Source: Streptomyces camelliae (GTDB lineage: Bacteria; Actinomycetota; Actinomycetes; Streptomycetales; Streptomycetaceae). Taken from it: 64,000 nt of DNA. A program made the position numbers and the translations under genes. The stretch lies in the NCBI RefSeq assembly GCF_027625935.1, contig NZ_CP115300.1, forward strand, positions 1,984,001 to 2,048,000, read 5' to 3'. Shown in pieces: positions 42,762 to 53,366 of this stretch. The notes under the pieces were generated by a model that was not told the origin of the DNA, searched no databases, and worked only from the letters and a program-made list of their open reading frames with translations. Numbering within the stretch: the stretch's first letter is position 1; the number at the start of each line of letters is the position of its first letter.

Positions 42762-43655
42762 ATGAGCAACGCCCTTCCCAAGATCGCCTGGATCGGCCTC
42801 GGCATCATGGGCTCCCCCATGTCCGAGAACCTGATCAAGGCGGGTTACCAGGTCACCGGCTTCACCCTGGAGCAGGACAAGCTGGACCGCCTGGCCGCCG
42901 CCGGCGGCACGGCCGCCTCCTCGATCGCCGAGGCCGTGCGGGACGCCGACGTGATCATCACGATGGTGCCCGCGTCCCCGCAGGTCGAGGCCATCTCCTA
43001 CGGCCCCGACGGCATCCTGGAGAACGCGCGGCAGGGCGCCCTGCTGATCGACATGTCCTCGATCACCCCGCAGACCTCCGTGGACCTGGCGAAGGCCGCG
43101 AAGGACAAGGGCATCCGGGTGCTCGACGCCCCGGTGTCCGGCGGCGAGGCCGGTGCCATCGAGGCCGTGCTGTCGATCATGGTCGGCGGCGAGCAGGCCG
43201 ACTTCGGCATCGCGAAGCCCCTCTTCGAGGCGCTCGGCAAGACCATCGTGCTGTGCGGCCCGCACGGCTCCGGCCAGACCGTGAAGGCGGCCAACCAGCT
43301 GATCGTCGCCGTGAACATCCAGGCGTGCGCCGAGGCCGTGGTCTTCCTGGAGAAGTCGGGCGTGGACCTCGCGGCCGCGCTGGACGTCCTCAACGGCGGC
43401 CTGGCCGGCTCGACCGTGCTGACGCGGAAGAAGGACAACTTCCTGAACCGCGACTTCAAGCCGGGCTTCCGCATCGACCTGCACCACAAGGACATGGGCA
43501 TCGTCACCGACGCCGCCCGCAACGTCGGCGCGGCCCTGCCGGTCGGCGCCGTGGTCGCCCAGCTGGTCGCCTCGCTGCGCGCCCAGGGCGACGGCGGCCT
43601 GGACCACTCGGCCCTGCTGCGGGCCGTGGAGCGCCTGTCCGGCGCCCAGGTCTGA
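42762..43655 (+). CDS. 2-Hydroxy-3-oxopropionate (tartronate semialdehyde) reductase
   Basis: This 297-residue beta-hydroxyacid dehydrogenase reduces tartronate semialdehyde to glycerate with NAD(P)H. The Rossmann motif GLGIMGSP starts at about residue 12, the substrate-binding DAPVSGGEAGA follows, and the catalytic Lys is in GQTVKAANQ. It is 43 bases after hyi with GAGAGAGG upstream, and completes the glyoxylate-to-glycerate route with gcl. It resembles GlxR/GarR of enterobacteria. Confidence 0.93.
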   Translation: MSNALPKIAWIGLGIMGSPMSENLIKAGYQVTGFTLEQDKLDRLAAAGGTAASSIAEAVRDADVIITMVPASPQVEAISYGPDGILENARQGALLIDMSSITPQTSVDLAKAAKDKGIRVLDAPVSGGEAGAIEAVLSIMVGGEQADFGIAKPLFEALGKTIVLCGPHGSGQTVKAANQLIVAVNIQACAEAVVFLEKSGVDLAAALDVLNGGLAGSTVLTRKKDNFLNRDFKPGFRIDLHHKDMGIVTDAARNVGAALPVGAVVAQLVASLRAQGDGGLDHSALLRAVERLSGAQV

Positions 43656-43751
43656 CCCACCCCGAGACTTCCGGGCCGCGGCGGCGCTGACACCTGTCCT
43701 GTCGCGCCCAGGCGCCGCCGCGGCCCGGAACACATCCCCCGGCCCCGAACT

Positions 43752-43817
43752 TCAACAAACTGTTGACGCCCGGAAGGCCCGAACTTAGGCTCCACAAAGC
43801 GGAAACAGTTTTCCGCT
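43752..43817 (+). promoter_or_regulatory. Catalase promoter with two palindromic operators
   Basis: TTGACG (43763-43768), a 17-base spacer and TAGGCT (43786-43791) form a strong promoter. TCAACA-AAC-TGTTGA (43752-43766) overlaps the -35 and is 14/15 identical to the uraD box. AGCGGAAA-CAGT-TTTCCGCT (43798-43817) is a perfect eight-base-arm palindrome at the likely start point, with the GGAAA/TTTCC arms common among IclR-family operators. Confidence 0.75.
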
Positions 43818-43840
43818 GCCCCTCGTACGGAAGGTCCCTG

Positions 43841-45313
43841 ATGTCGAAGCGCGTGCTCACGGCGCGAACTCTCACCACGGAGTCCGGCGCCCCGGTCGCA
43901 GACAACCAGAACTCCGCCTCCGCCGGTGCCGGCGGCCCGCTCCTGCTCCAGGACCAGCACCTCCTGGAGAAGCTCGCGCGCTTCAACCGCGAGCGCATCC
44001 CGGAGCGCGTGGTGCACGCCCGTGGCTCCGGCGCCTACGGTCACTTCGAGGTGACGGACGACGTCACCGGGTACACGCACGCCGACTTCCTGAGCGAGAT
44101 CGGCAAGCGCACCGAGGTGTTCCTGCGCTTCTCGACGGTCGCCGACTCCCTCGGCGGCGCGGACGCGGTACGTGACCCGCGCGGCTTCGCGGTGAAGTTC
44201 TACACCGCGGAGGGCAACTACGACCTCGTCGGCAACAACACCCCGGTGTTCTTCATCAAGGACCCGATCAAGTTCCCCGACTTCATCCACTCGCAGAAGC
44301 GCGACCCGTTCACGGGCCGTCAGGAGCCGGACAACGTCTGGGACTTCTGGGCACACGCCCCCGAGGCCACGCACCAGGTGACCTGGCTGATGGGCGACCG
44401 CGGCATCCCGGCGTCGTACCGCCACATGAACGGCTACGGCTCGCACACCTACCAGTGGACGAACGCGGAAGGCGAGGCCTTCTTCGTCAAGTACCACTTC
44501 AAGACCAACCAGGGCATCCGGTCCTTGAGCAGCGAGCAGGCCGCGGAGCTGGCGGGCAAGGACCCCAATTCGCACCAGACGGACCTGCTCCAGGCCATCG
44601 AGCGCGGGGTGCACCCGTCCTGGACCCTGTACGTGCAGATCATGCCGGCGGCCGAGGCGGCCGACTACCGCTTCAACCCGTTCGACCTGACCAAGGTCTG
44701 GCCGCACAAGGACTACCCGCTGCAGCGCGTGGGCCGCCTGGTCCTCGACCGCAACCCGGACAACGTCTTCGCCGAGGTCGAGCAGGCCGCGTTCTCCCCG
44801 AACAACTTCGTTCCGGGCATCGGTCCCTCCCCCGACAAGATGCTCCAGGGCCGCCTGTTCGCCTACGCGGACGCGCACCGCTACCGCCTGGGCGTCAACC
44901 ACACCCTGCTGGCCGTCAACGCCCCGAAGGCGACGACCGCGCAGAACTACGGCCGCGACGGCTTCATGGCGGTCAACGGCCAGGGCCGTCACGCCAAGAA
45001 CTACGAGCCGAACTCCTACGACGGCCCGGTGGAGACCGGCCGCCCGCTGTCCGCCCCGCTGGCGGTCTCGGGCCACACCGGCAACCACACCGCTCCCCTG
45101 CACACCAAGGACGACGACTTCTACCAGGCCGGTGAGCTGTACCGGCTGATGTCCGAGGACGAGAAGTCCCGCCTGATCGCGAACATCGCCGGCGGCCTGT
45201 CGCAGGTCACCCGCGACGACGTGATCGAGAAGAACCTGGCCCACTTCCACGCCGCCGACCCGGAGTACGGCAAGCGGGTGGAGGAGGCGGTCCGCGCCCT
45301 GCGCGAGGACTGA
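43841..45313 (+). CDS. Monofunctional haem catalase
   Basis: This 490-residue small-subunit catalase splits hydrogen peroxide to water and oxygen in the cytoplasm. His59 is in [13 protein letters not shown], the distal Asn in [16 protein letters not shown], and the proximal haem Tyr in [14 protein letters not shown]. Length and the NADPH-binding-type C-terminal region fit clade 3 enzymes. The ATG at 43841 follows AAGG. Its promoter shares an operator with the urate operon, so it likely removes peroxide made by uricase. Confidence 0.95.
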   Translation: MSKRVLTARTLTTESGAPVADNQNSASAGAGGPLLLQDQHLLEKLARFNRERIPERVVHARGSGAYGHFEVTDDVTGYTHADFLSEIGKRTEVFLRFSTVADSLGGADAVRDPRGFAVKFYTAEGNYDLVGNNTPVFFIKDPIKFPDFIHSQKRDPFTGRQEPDNVWDFWAHAPEATHQVTWLMGDRGIPASYRHMNGYGSHTYQWTNAEGEAFFVKYHFKTNQGIRSLSSEQAAELAGKDPNSHQTDLLQAIERGVHPSWTLYVQIMPAAEAADYRFNPFDLTKVWPHKDYPLQRVGRLVLDRNPDNVFAEVEQAAFSPNNFVPGIGPSPDKMLQGRLFAYADAHRYRLGVNHTLLAVNAPKATTAQNYGRDGFMAVNGQGRHAKNYEPNSYDGPVETGRPLSAPLAVSGHTGNHTAPLHTKDDDFYQAGELYRLMSEDEKSRLIANIAGGLSQVTRDDVIEKNLAHFHAADPEYGKRVEEAVRALRED

Positions 45314-45505
45314 GGCCACGGACAGCCCGCGGCAGCCGAACGGCCCGGATGAGGGGTGGCTGGTCGGAACAGCTCGCGGGCGAGGCGAGGACCGCGGCGG
45401 CGTGCGAGCCAGTGCGGTGGTGAAGGTCCTGGGCCTCCTTCTTCGACCTGAGGGGAAGGTGCCCCGGACCGTTGCATCCGCCGCGGTCCCAGCCAAACAC
45501 GGACT

Positions 45506-45557
45506 CCGTCCGGCGGCGCGAACGACCTGTCGCGCCCAGCCTCGCGCCGCCGGACGG
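45506..45557. repeat. 15-bp perfect inverted repeat in the catalase downstream gap
   Basis: CCGTCCGGCGGCGCG (45506-45520) and CGCGCCGCCGGACGG (45543-45557) pair perfectly around a 22-base loop. It lies in the 357-bp gap 45314-45670 after the catalase, just before a classical terminator. It may be a structured 3' region or the leader of the next small gene; otherwise I see no coding sequence in the gap. Confidence 0.75.
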
Positions 45558-45574
45558 CCACATGACACCGACGA

Positions 45575-45599
45575 AGCGCCCCCTGACCCAGGGGGCGCT
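45575..45599 (+). terminator. Rho-independent-like hairpin
   Basis: AGCGCCCCCTG and CAGGGGGCGCT form a perfect 11-bp stem with a three-base loop, followed by TTTCG. It probably ends catalase transcripts before the small gene at 45671. Confidence 0.75.
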
Positions 45600-45670
45600 T
45601 TCGCGTTGCCCGAGCACGGACTGCCCGGGCTCGGCGTGCGCATCCGCGTTGCCCGCAGGACGCTGAAGGC

Positions 45671-45904
45671 ATGGGCAATCCGACGCAGTATCCGCACATC
45701 GTGGTCCACTCCCCGGCCCTGGACGGCTCCCGGCGGGTCACAGAAGGGGACGTGACCCTGGGGATCGCCTCCCATCTGGACGACGTCGTCGAGATCCTGC
45801 GGCTGGCCGACCTGGACCGGATCGAGGTCGAGGAGAGCGACCTGATCGAGTGGCAGGGCGGCGGCCCCGACGACTGGCCGGGGCTGTCGGAACACGAGGT
45901 ATAG
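45671..45904 (+). CDS. Small acidic hypothetical protein
   Basis: This 77-residue protein is Asp/Glu-rich (VTLGIASHLDDVVEILRLADLDRIEVEESDLIEW) without membrane helix or Cys. The helix-rich centre may be a small protein-binding module. It is flanked by terminators on both sides, so it forms its own unit. I do not recognise the family. Confidence 0.6.
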   Translation: MGNPTQYPHIVVHSPALDGSRRVTEGDVTLGIASHLDDVVEILRLADLDRIEVEESDLIEWQGGGPDDWPGLSEHEV

Positions 45905-46002
45905 GGGAGGTACGGGAAGAGGCACACAAGAGGCACAGGGCGAGAGGCGCAGGGCGCCCTGGAGCGGCCGCAGGGGGGTGTTCAGGCATGCGGGAACACC
46001 GA

Positions 46003-46034
46003 AGGGCGGCCCGTCCTTCCGGACGGGCCGCCCT
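46003..46034. terminator. Bidirectional hairpin terminator after gcl
   Basis: AGGGCGGCCCGTCC and GGACGGGCCGCCCT pair as a perfect 14-bp stem with a TTCC loop. It lies between the convergent small hypothetical gene and gcl, 21 bases from the gcl stop. Confidence 0.88.
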
Positions 46035-46054
46035 CGGCCGGTGCGCTACGGCCG

Positions 46055-47842
<1,788 letters not shown>

Positions 47843-47918
47843 CGAGTACTCCTGCTTCGGCTGTCGGATGCGTACTCCCGTCGCGCCCCGCGGTGAGCAC
47901 AGTCTCCAGAGTCGACCT

Positions 47919-47942
47919 CCGCATTACTTTCGCAATGCGGAA
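47919..47942. promoter_or_regulatory. Operator-like inverted repeat upstream of gcl
   Basis: CCGCATT-N8-AATGCGG (47919-47940) is a perfect inverted repeat. Overlapping it, TTTCGCAATGCGGAA (47928-47942) matches the hyi box TTCCGCAATACGGAA at 13 of 15 positions. The surrounding AT-rich stretch (to about 47970) likely holds the gcl promoter. Confidence 0.65.
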
Positions 47943-48078
47943 TTTAATTTCTACTATCTGGAAGCAATGTAGGGGGGTGCGCGTGTGCCGTCAAGAGAGG
48001 CCAAGTGCCGGACAGGCGGGGTGCGGCAGGAGGACGATGGGGCGGTCCCGAGATGACACCGTGGGAGTGGGTGGGACC

Positions 48079-48780
48079 ATGCCCGAGAGCGTGCCGGTGC
48101 GCTGTCCGGCCTGCCGGCGCGACCACGTCTACCGCGCGCCGTCCTATCCGTGCGCGTGCGGCGCCCCCACCGCCCCACGGCTGGACCCGGCCGCCGAACC
48201 GGCCGTGACGGCCCACCGTGCCTGGGACGACGAGTGGCTCACCGTGCCCTGCGCGGCCTGCGGACGCGGCAATCAGTGGCCCCACCCGGAACTGGGCTGC
48301 CCGTGCGGCACGGTCCTGCGCATCGCGGTGACGACGACGCCTTCGGCGGACAGCGGTGTCCCCCCGGCCGCGGCCGGCCCCGAGGCCCGTACCGCCCGCC
48401 CGCGCTTCAGGCCCCGCCCCATCCACACCGCCCGGGACGCCGTCACCGCCGCCGCGCTCTATCTGCGCTGGCTCGGCTATCGCGACATCCGCCGGGCCGA
48501 CCAGCGGCCGCCGCAGGGCATCGGCCTCGCCGCGCCCGGGCTGCTCGCCCAGGTGGACCCGACCGTCCGCCCGGCGGCGCCACGCGACGTGGAGTGCCTG
48601 TGGCTGACGGCGATGACGGAGTCCACCGACTGCGTGTACTTCTCCCTGGCCGGCTACACGGACGACGCCCGCAGCAGGGCGGACCGCCTGCGCGTCCCCC
48701 TGTTCGTCCTGGACCCCTCAGGGACACCCCGACCGGTCAACACGCATGCGCATGCCGCGAGCAAGCGCACCATTGCTTAA
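48079..48780 (+). CDS. Zinc-ribbon protein with degenerate Mrr-like nuclease domain
   Basis: This 233-residue protein has two N-terminal Cys clusters (RCPACRRDHVYRAPSYPCACG, then PCAACGRGNQW and GCPCG), probable zinc ribbons. A C-terminal domain (about 125-225) follows with the layout of Mrr-type restriction endonucleases: AVTAAALYLRWLGYRDIR, a strand LLAQVDP where active enzymes have QxK, and YFSLAGYTDDARSRADRLRVPLFVLD. The catalytic Lys is missing, so it is probably a DNA-binding or sensing relic. The ATG at 48079 is chosen at the first Cys cluster; an ATG at 48037 would add 14 residues. Confidence 0.65.
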   Translation: MPESVPVRCPACRRDHVYRAPSYPCACGAPTAPRLDPAAEPAVTAHRAWDDEWLTVPCAACGRGNQWPHPELGCPCGTVLRIAVTTTPSADSGVPPAAAGPEARTARPRFRPRPIHTARDAVTAAALYLRWLGYRDIRRADQRPPQGIGLAAPGLLAQVDPTVRPAAPRDVECLWLTAMTESTDCVYFSLAGYTDDARSRADRLRVPLFVLDPSGTPRPVNTHAHAASKRTIA

Positions 48781-48810
48781 GCAAGTCGGGCAAAGTCGAC
48801 TGCGGTTCGG

Positions 48811-48920
48811 TCGCGCCCCAAAGGGGCGCGGGGCTGTACCTGATTTGCGGCTACCGCCGCGATGGGGGTACCTCCCTGCTCGAACGAAGTTGAGAGCTTG
48901 GGGGAGCGACCAGCCACGAT
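48811..48920 (+). repeat. Intergenic hairpin repeat, copy B
   Basis: CGCGCCCC-AAA-GGGGCGCG (48812-48830) is followed by GGGCTGTA, TGCGGCTACCGCCGCGATGG and the core GGGGGTACCTCCC to TTGGGGGAG (to 48905), then CGACCAGCCACGATGG. This is the reverse complement of copy A with few changes. It sits between convergent genes, where the hairpins could terminate transcription. Confidence 0.8.
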
Positions 48921-48978
48921 GGAGCCGCAGACGACCCACTACACGTCGCGGCACTTCCAGCGGAGCGCTCAGCAGCGG

Positions 48979-50577
48979 TCAAGGAACGTCGGCGTACCCC
49001 TCCCGCAGTTCGATCTTGCGGACCTTTCCGCTCACCGTCATCGGGAAGGCCTCCAGAATCCGCAGCCGGGCCGGGACCTTGTAGTGCGCGAGCCGGCCCT
49101 CGCAGAAGGCGCGCACCTCCTCCAGGGTGGGCGGGGCGTCGGGGTCGCGCGGGATGACACAGGCGAGGACCTCCTCGCCGTACGTCTCGTGCGGCACCCC
49201 GACGACCTGGACGTCCTTGATCTTGGGGTGGGCGTAGAGGAACTCCTCGATCTCGCGCGGGTAGATGTTCTCGCCGCCCCGGATGATCATGTCCTTGATC
49301 CGGCCGACGATCTCGACATACCCGTCCTCCCGCATCACCGCCAGGTCCCCGGTGTGCATCCAGCGGCCCGCGTCGACCGCCTCGGCGGTTTTCCCGGGCT
49401 CGTTCCAGTAGCCGAGCATCACGCTGTAGCCGCGGGTGCACAGCTCCCCCGCCGTGCCCCGGGGCCGGGTGACCCCGGTGGCCGGGTCGACGACCTTGAC
49501 CTCCAGGTGCGGCAGCACCCGGCCGACGGTGGCGGTGCGGTGCTCCAGGTCGTCGTCGACCCGGGTCTGGAGGGACACCGGCGAGGTCTCGGTCATGCCG
49601 TAGCAGATGGAGACCTCCGCCATGTGCATCTCGGCGACGACCCGTTTCATCACCTCCACCGGGCAGGGCGAGCCCGCCATGATGCCGGTGCGCAGGGTCG
49701 ACAGGTCGTAGGAGGCGAAGTCGGGGAGGTTCAGCTCCGCGATGAACATCGTCGGCACGCCGTACAGGGACGTACAGCGCTCCCGCTGCACCGCCTCAAG
49801 GGTGGCCGCCGGCTCGAAGGAGGGGGCCGGGATGACCACGCAGGCGCCGTGCGAGGTGGCCGCCAGATTGCCCATCACCATGCCGAAGCAGTGGTAGAAG
49901 GGGACGGGCACGCAGATCCGGTCCTGCTCCGTGTAGGAGACCAGCTCCCCCACGAAGTAGCCGTTGTTGAGGATGTTGTGGTGGGACAGGGTGGCGCCCT
50001 TGGGGAAGCCGGTGGTCCCCGAGGTGTACTGGATGTTGATGGGGTCGTCGCAGGACAGTTCCGGGTACGGGGCGTCGCCGGTCCCCCGCCTCAGCAGCGC
50101 CTCCCAGCTCGGGTCGCCGATGTACACGACCTCGCGCAGCTCGGGGCACCGGCCCCGCACCTCCTGCACCATCGCCCGGTAGTCGCTGGTCTTGTGGCTG
50201 AGGGAGGCGAACAGCAGGGAGATCCCCGCCTGTTTCAGGACGTACTCGACCTCGTGGGTGCGGTAGGCCGGGTTGATGTTCACCATGATCGCGCCGATGC
50301 GGGCGGTGGCGTACTGCACCAGCACCCACTCCGGGCAGTTGACCGCCCAGATGCCCACCCGGTCGCCCTTGCCGACTCCGCTCGCGGCCAGCGCCTGCGC
50401 CAACTCCTCGACGGCCGCACCGAATTCGGCGTACGTCCAGCGCCGCCCCGAGGGGACGTCGACCAGCGCCTCACGGTCCGGCCAGGTGGCCACGGCCCGG
50501 TCCAGGTTGGCGCCGATGGTGTCGCCGAGCAGGGCGGTGGAACCGGTTCCGTGCGTGTACGACAGCTCAGCGGTCAC
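48979..50577 (-). CDS. Fatty-acyl-CoA synthetase (AMP-binding)
   Basis: This 532-residue acyl-adenylate/CoA ligase has the P-loop-like [26 protein letters not shown], the [12 protein letters not shown] hinge-side motif and the C-terminal [13 protein letters not shown] lysine. It is of the medium/long-chain FadD-like group. The GTG at 50577 overlaps the upstream TGA as GTGA, so it is coupled to the second ligase. Together they probably feed acyl-CoAs to beta-oxidation, under the divergent GAF-LuxR regulator. Confidence 0.92.
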   Translation of the reverse strand: MTAELSYTHGTGSTALLGDTIGANLDRAVATWPDREALVDVPSGRRWTYAEFGAAVEELAQALAASGVGKGDRVGIWAVNCPEWVLVQYATARIGAIMVNINPAYRTHEVEYVLKQAGISLLFASLSHKTSDYRAMVQEVRGRCPELREVVYIGDPSWEALLRRGTGDAPYPELSCDDPINIQYTSGTTGFPKGATLSHHNILNNGYFVGELVSYTEQDRICVPVPFYHCFGMVMGNLAATSHGACVVIPAPSFEPAATLEAVQRERCTSLYGVPTMFIAELNLPDFASYDLSTLRTGIMAGSPCPVEVMKRVVAEMHMAEVSICYGMTETSPVSLQTRVDDDLEHRTATVGRVLPHLEVKVVDPATGVTRPRGTAGELCTRGYSVMLGYWNEPGKTAEAVDAGRWMHTGDLAVMREDGYVEIVGRIKDMIIRGGENIYPREIEEFLYAHPKIKDVQVVGVPHETYGEEVLACVIPRDPDAPPTLEEVRAFCEGRLAHYKVPARLRILEAFPMTVSGKVRKIELREGYADVP

Positions 50578-52244
50578 CGGAAGTCCTCCTCGCGGTACTC
50601 GTTCGCGGAGCCCTCGGCCGTGGCCTCGCGCAGCTCGATGCGGCGGATCTTGCCGGAGACGGTCTTGGGCAGGGCGCCGAACTCCAGCCGGCGGATGCGC
50701 TTGTAGGGGGCGAGCACCTGGCGGGAGTGCTCGAAGAGGACCTTCGCGGTGTCCGGGCCGGGCTCGTAGCCCTCGGCGAGGACGACGTACGCCTTCGGCA
50801 CCGCGAGCCGCAGCTCGTCCGGCGCGGGCACGACGGCCGCCTCGGCGACCGCCGCGTGCTCCAGCAGCGCGCTCTCCAGCTCGAACGGGCTGATCTTGTA
50901 GTCGGAGGCCTTGAAGACGTCGTCCGCGCGGCCGACGTAGGTCAGATAGCCGTCCGCGTCGCGGGCGGCGATGTCGCCGGTGCGGTAGTAGCCGCCGGCC
51001 ATCGCCTCCGCCGTACGGTCCGGGTCGCCGTGGTAGCCGGTCATCAGGCCGACCGGGCGCTCGGACAGGTCGAGGGCGAGCTCGCCCTCGGTGGCGCCGG
51101 GCGCGCCGGAGACCGGGTCGAGGAGTTCGACGCGGTAGCCGGGGCTCGGCCGGCCCATGGAACCGGTCTTGAGCAGCTGTCCGGGGCTGTTGGAGACCTG
51201 CACGGCGGTCTCGGTCTGCCCGAAGCCGTCCCGGATGGTGACGCCCCAGGCCCGCCGGACCTGCTCGATCACCTCGGGGTTCAGCGGTTCCCCGGCGGCG
51301 ACGACCTCCCGGGGCGGGGTGCGCAGCTGGGCGAGGTCGGCCTGGATCAGCATCCGCCACACCGTCGGCGGAGCGCAGAAGGAGGTCACCTTGTGCCGGT
51401 CCATCTCGGCCATCAGCCGGCCCGCGTCGAAGCGCGTGTAGTTGTGGATGAAGACGGTCGCCTCGGCGTTCCACGGCGCGAACAGGTTGGACCAGGCGTG
51501 CTTGGCCCAGCCGGGCGAGGAGATGTTCAGGTGGACGTCGCCGGGTTTCAGGCCGATCCAGTACATGGTCGCCAGATGCCCGATGGGGTACGAGGTGTGG
51601 GTGTGCTCGACCAGCTTGGGGCGGGCGGTCGTACCGGAGGTGAAGTAGAGCATCAGCGGGTCGTCGGCCAGGGTCGGGCCGTCGGGCGCGAACGCGGCGG
51701 GCGCGGTGTACGCGTCCTCGTACGCCTCCCAGCCCTGCGCCGGGCCTCCGACACTGATCCGTGTGTAGCGGCCGGGCACCTCGGCGAACTTGGCGGTGTC
51801 CTCGGCCCGTACGATCACGTGCCTGACCCGGCCCCGGTCGACGCGGTCGCGCAGGTCGGCCGGGCCGAGCAGCGGGGTGGCCGGGATGACGACCGCGCGC
51901 AGCTTCATCGCGGCCAGCGCGGTCTCCCACAGCTCGGCCTGGTTGCCGAGCATGACCAGGACGCGGTCCTCGGCGCGGACACCCCGGGCGCGCAGGTGGT
52001 TCGCGACCCGGTTCGAGCGTTCGGCCAGCTCCGCGAAGGACAGCTTGGTCTCGCCGCCGTCTTCCTCGACGATGTGCAGCGCGGTCCGGTCGTTGCCGGC
52101 GGCGATCGCGTCGAACCAGTCCAGCGCCCAGTTGAAGTGCGCGGGCCGCGGCCAGGTGAAGCCCGCGTAGGCGGTGGCATAGTCCTCGCGGTGTTCCAAC
52201 AGGAAGTCCCGGGCGGCACGGAACGCCTCAGTCACCGTCGTCAT
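50574..52244 (-). CDS. Medium-chain acyl-CoA synthetase (MACS-like AMP-binding)
   Basis: This 556-residue ligase starts [25 protein letters not shown] and has [18 protein letters not shown], typical of acetyl/medium-chain synthetases. [42 protein letters not shown] and [13 protein letters not shown] are the adenylation and CoA-transfer motifs. AAGGAG is seven bases before the ATG at 52244. Its stop overlaps the next gene start. Exact acyl substrate is unknown. Confidence 0.92.
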   Translation of the reverse strand: MTTVTEAFRAARDFLLEHREDYATAYAGFTWPRPAHFNWALDWFDAIAAGNDRTALHIVEEDGGETKLSFAELAERSNRVANHLRARGVRAEDRVLVMLGNQAELWETALAAMKLRAVVIPATPLLGPADLRDRVDRGRVRHVIVRAEDTAKFAEVPGRYTRISVGGPAQGWEAYEDAYTAPAAFAPDGPTLADDPLMLYFTSGTTARPKLVEHTHTSYPIGHLATMYWIGLKPGDVHLNISSPGWAKHAWSNLFAPWNAEATVFIHNYTRFDAGRLMAEMDRHKVTSFCAPPTVWRMLIQADLAQLRTPPREVVAAGEPLNPEVIEQVRRAWGVTIRDGFGQTETAVQVSNSPGQLLKTGSMGRPSPGYRVELLDPVSGAPGATEGELALDLSERPVGLMTGYHGDPDRTAEAMAGGYYRTGDIAARDADGYLTYVGRADDVFKASDYKISPFELESALLEHAAVAEAAVVPAPDELRLAVPKAYVVLAEGYEPGPDTAKVLFEHSRQVLAPYKRIRRLEFGALPKTVSGKIRRIELREATAEGSANEYREEDFR

Positions 52245-52271
52245 CGCACAACTCCTTGCTGTTCCGGACCA

Positions 52272-52336
52272 TTGCCGGGCGGCTCTCTGGCATCGTCTAA
52301 TCCGTGATGCAGGTCTCACTACCCCCGAACGGGGGT
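52272..52336 (+). promoter_or_regulatory. Divergent promoter region with CCCCC-GAAC-GGGGG palindrome
   Basis: TTGCCG (52272-52277) and TCTAAT (52296-52301) are a possible promoter for the LuxR gene. ACCCCC-GAAC-GGGGGT (52321-52336) is a perfect palindrome close to its start point, an autoregulatory operator candidate for the acyl-CoA synthetase/regulator pair. Confidence 0.5.
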
Positions 52337-52361
52337 GTGGACGACCGAAAGGGCGAACCAG

Positions 52362-53192
52362 GTGACAGCAGACGTGGCGGGGGCAGTGGAGATCAGCGGC
52401 GCGCTTGCCCGGCTGCGACGGGCGACCGGGCTCCCGGTCGCCTTCGGCGGACTGCTGGAGCCCGGCCGGCCGCAGATCCGGATCAGCGAGCTGAGCGGCA
52501 CGCGCACGTCCTCGCTGCGCGCGCTCGCGGTGACCTCCGGCAACGGGCTCGGCGGCAAGGCGGTGGCACTGGCCCGGCCGTGCGCGGTGACGGACTACTC
52601 GGTCTCGCGGGAGATCAGCCACGAGTACGACGTCCAGGTGGCGGCGGAGGGCATCCGCTCGGTGCTCGCGGTGCCGGTGGTGGTGCGGCGCCGGGTGCGG
52701 GGGGTGCTGTACGGCGCGCTGCGCTCGGTCCAGCCGCTCGGCGACCGCACGCTGGGCGCGGCCATGGCCGTCGCCCGGGACGTGGAGCAGACGCTGGTGG
52801 TGCGGGACGAGGCGCGGGAACTGCTGGCGTCGGCGCGGCCGGAGCCGGCCGTAGCCGACCGGGGCGCGGCCTGGGAGCAGGTGCGCGAGGCGCACGCGGC
52901 GCTGCGCTCGCTCGCGCCCCGGATCGCGGACCCGGAGCTGCGGGCGGAACTGCTGGCCGCGTGTGGGCTGCTGACCGCGCCCCGCCCGACGGCCGGTGCG
53001 AGTCTGGCGCCGCGTGAACTCGACGTGCTGTCCTGGGTGGCGGCCGGAGCCACCAACGCCGCGGTGGCCGACCGGCTGGGTCTGCGGCCGGAGACGGTCA
53101 AGGGCTATCTGCGTTCGGCGATGCGGAAGCTGGGCGCCCACACCCGAGGGGAGGCGGTGACCGCGGCCCGCAGGGCGGGGCTGCTGCCGTAG
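52362..53192 (+). CDS. GAF-LuxR transcriptional regulator
   Basis: This 276-residue protein has an N-terminal GAF sensor (about 10-150, IRSVLAVPVVVRRRVRGVLYGALRS), a helical linker and a C-terminal LuxR helix-turn-helix (LAPRELDVLSWVAAGATNAAVADRLGLRPETVKGYLRSAMRKLGAHTRGEA). The GTG at 52362 is used because AAAGGG lies eight bases upstream; GTG 52335 would fall inside the palindrome. It is divergent from the two acyl-CoA synthetases and probably controls them in response to an acyl or aromatic ligand. Confidence 0.88.
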   Translation: MTADVAGAVEISGALARLRRATGLPVAFGGLLEPGRPQIRISELSGTRTSSLRALAVTSGNGLGGKAVALARPCAVTDYSVSREISHEYDVQVAAEGIRSVLAVPVVVRRRVRGVLYGALRSVQPLGDRTLGAAMAVARDVEQTLVVRDEARELLASARPEPAVADRGAAWEQVREAHAALRSLAPRIADPELRAELLAACGLLTAPRPTAGASLAPRELDVLSWVAAGATNAAVADRLGLRPETVKGYLRSAMRKLGAHTRGEAVTAARRAGLLP

Positions 53193-53302
53193 CCGCTCCG
53201 GGCCGGCCGCGACAGCAGTCAAGAAACCTGCCTATTCAAGCGGGCACGCCTTGTATTTTCCCGTGCCTGTCCTTCTGTTATTTCCCTCACCATGGCGCCC
53301 GT

Positions 53303-53330
53303 CTGAATTTCAGGGATCGTTGCCTAGAAT
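53303..53330 (+). promoter_or_regulatory. Promoter of the LAL regulator gene
   Basis: A TAGAAT -10 element (53325-53330) matches the Streptomyces TAGRRT consensus. The short palindrome CTGAA-T-TTCAG (53303-53313) lies at about the -35 position, which has no clear TTGAC, suggesting an activator-dependent promoter. Confidence 0.45.
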
Positions 53331-53366
53331 TTGGCCAGAACACGACACACGAGGGGAGCGGTGACC

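Noticed and set aside
50578..51930. Extended N terminus for the acyl-CoA synthetase
   Set aside because: The additional residues are antisense-like low-complexity sequence over the second ligase; the family N terminus begins at GTG 50577.
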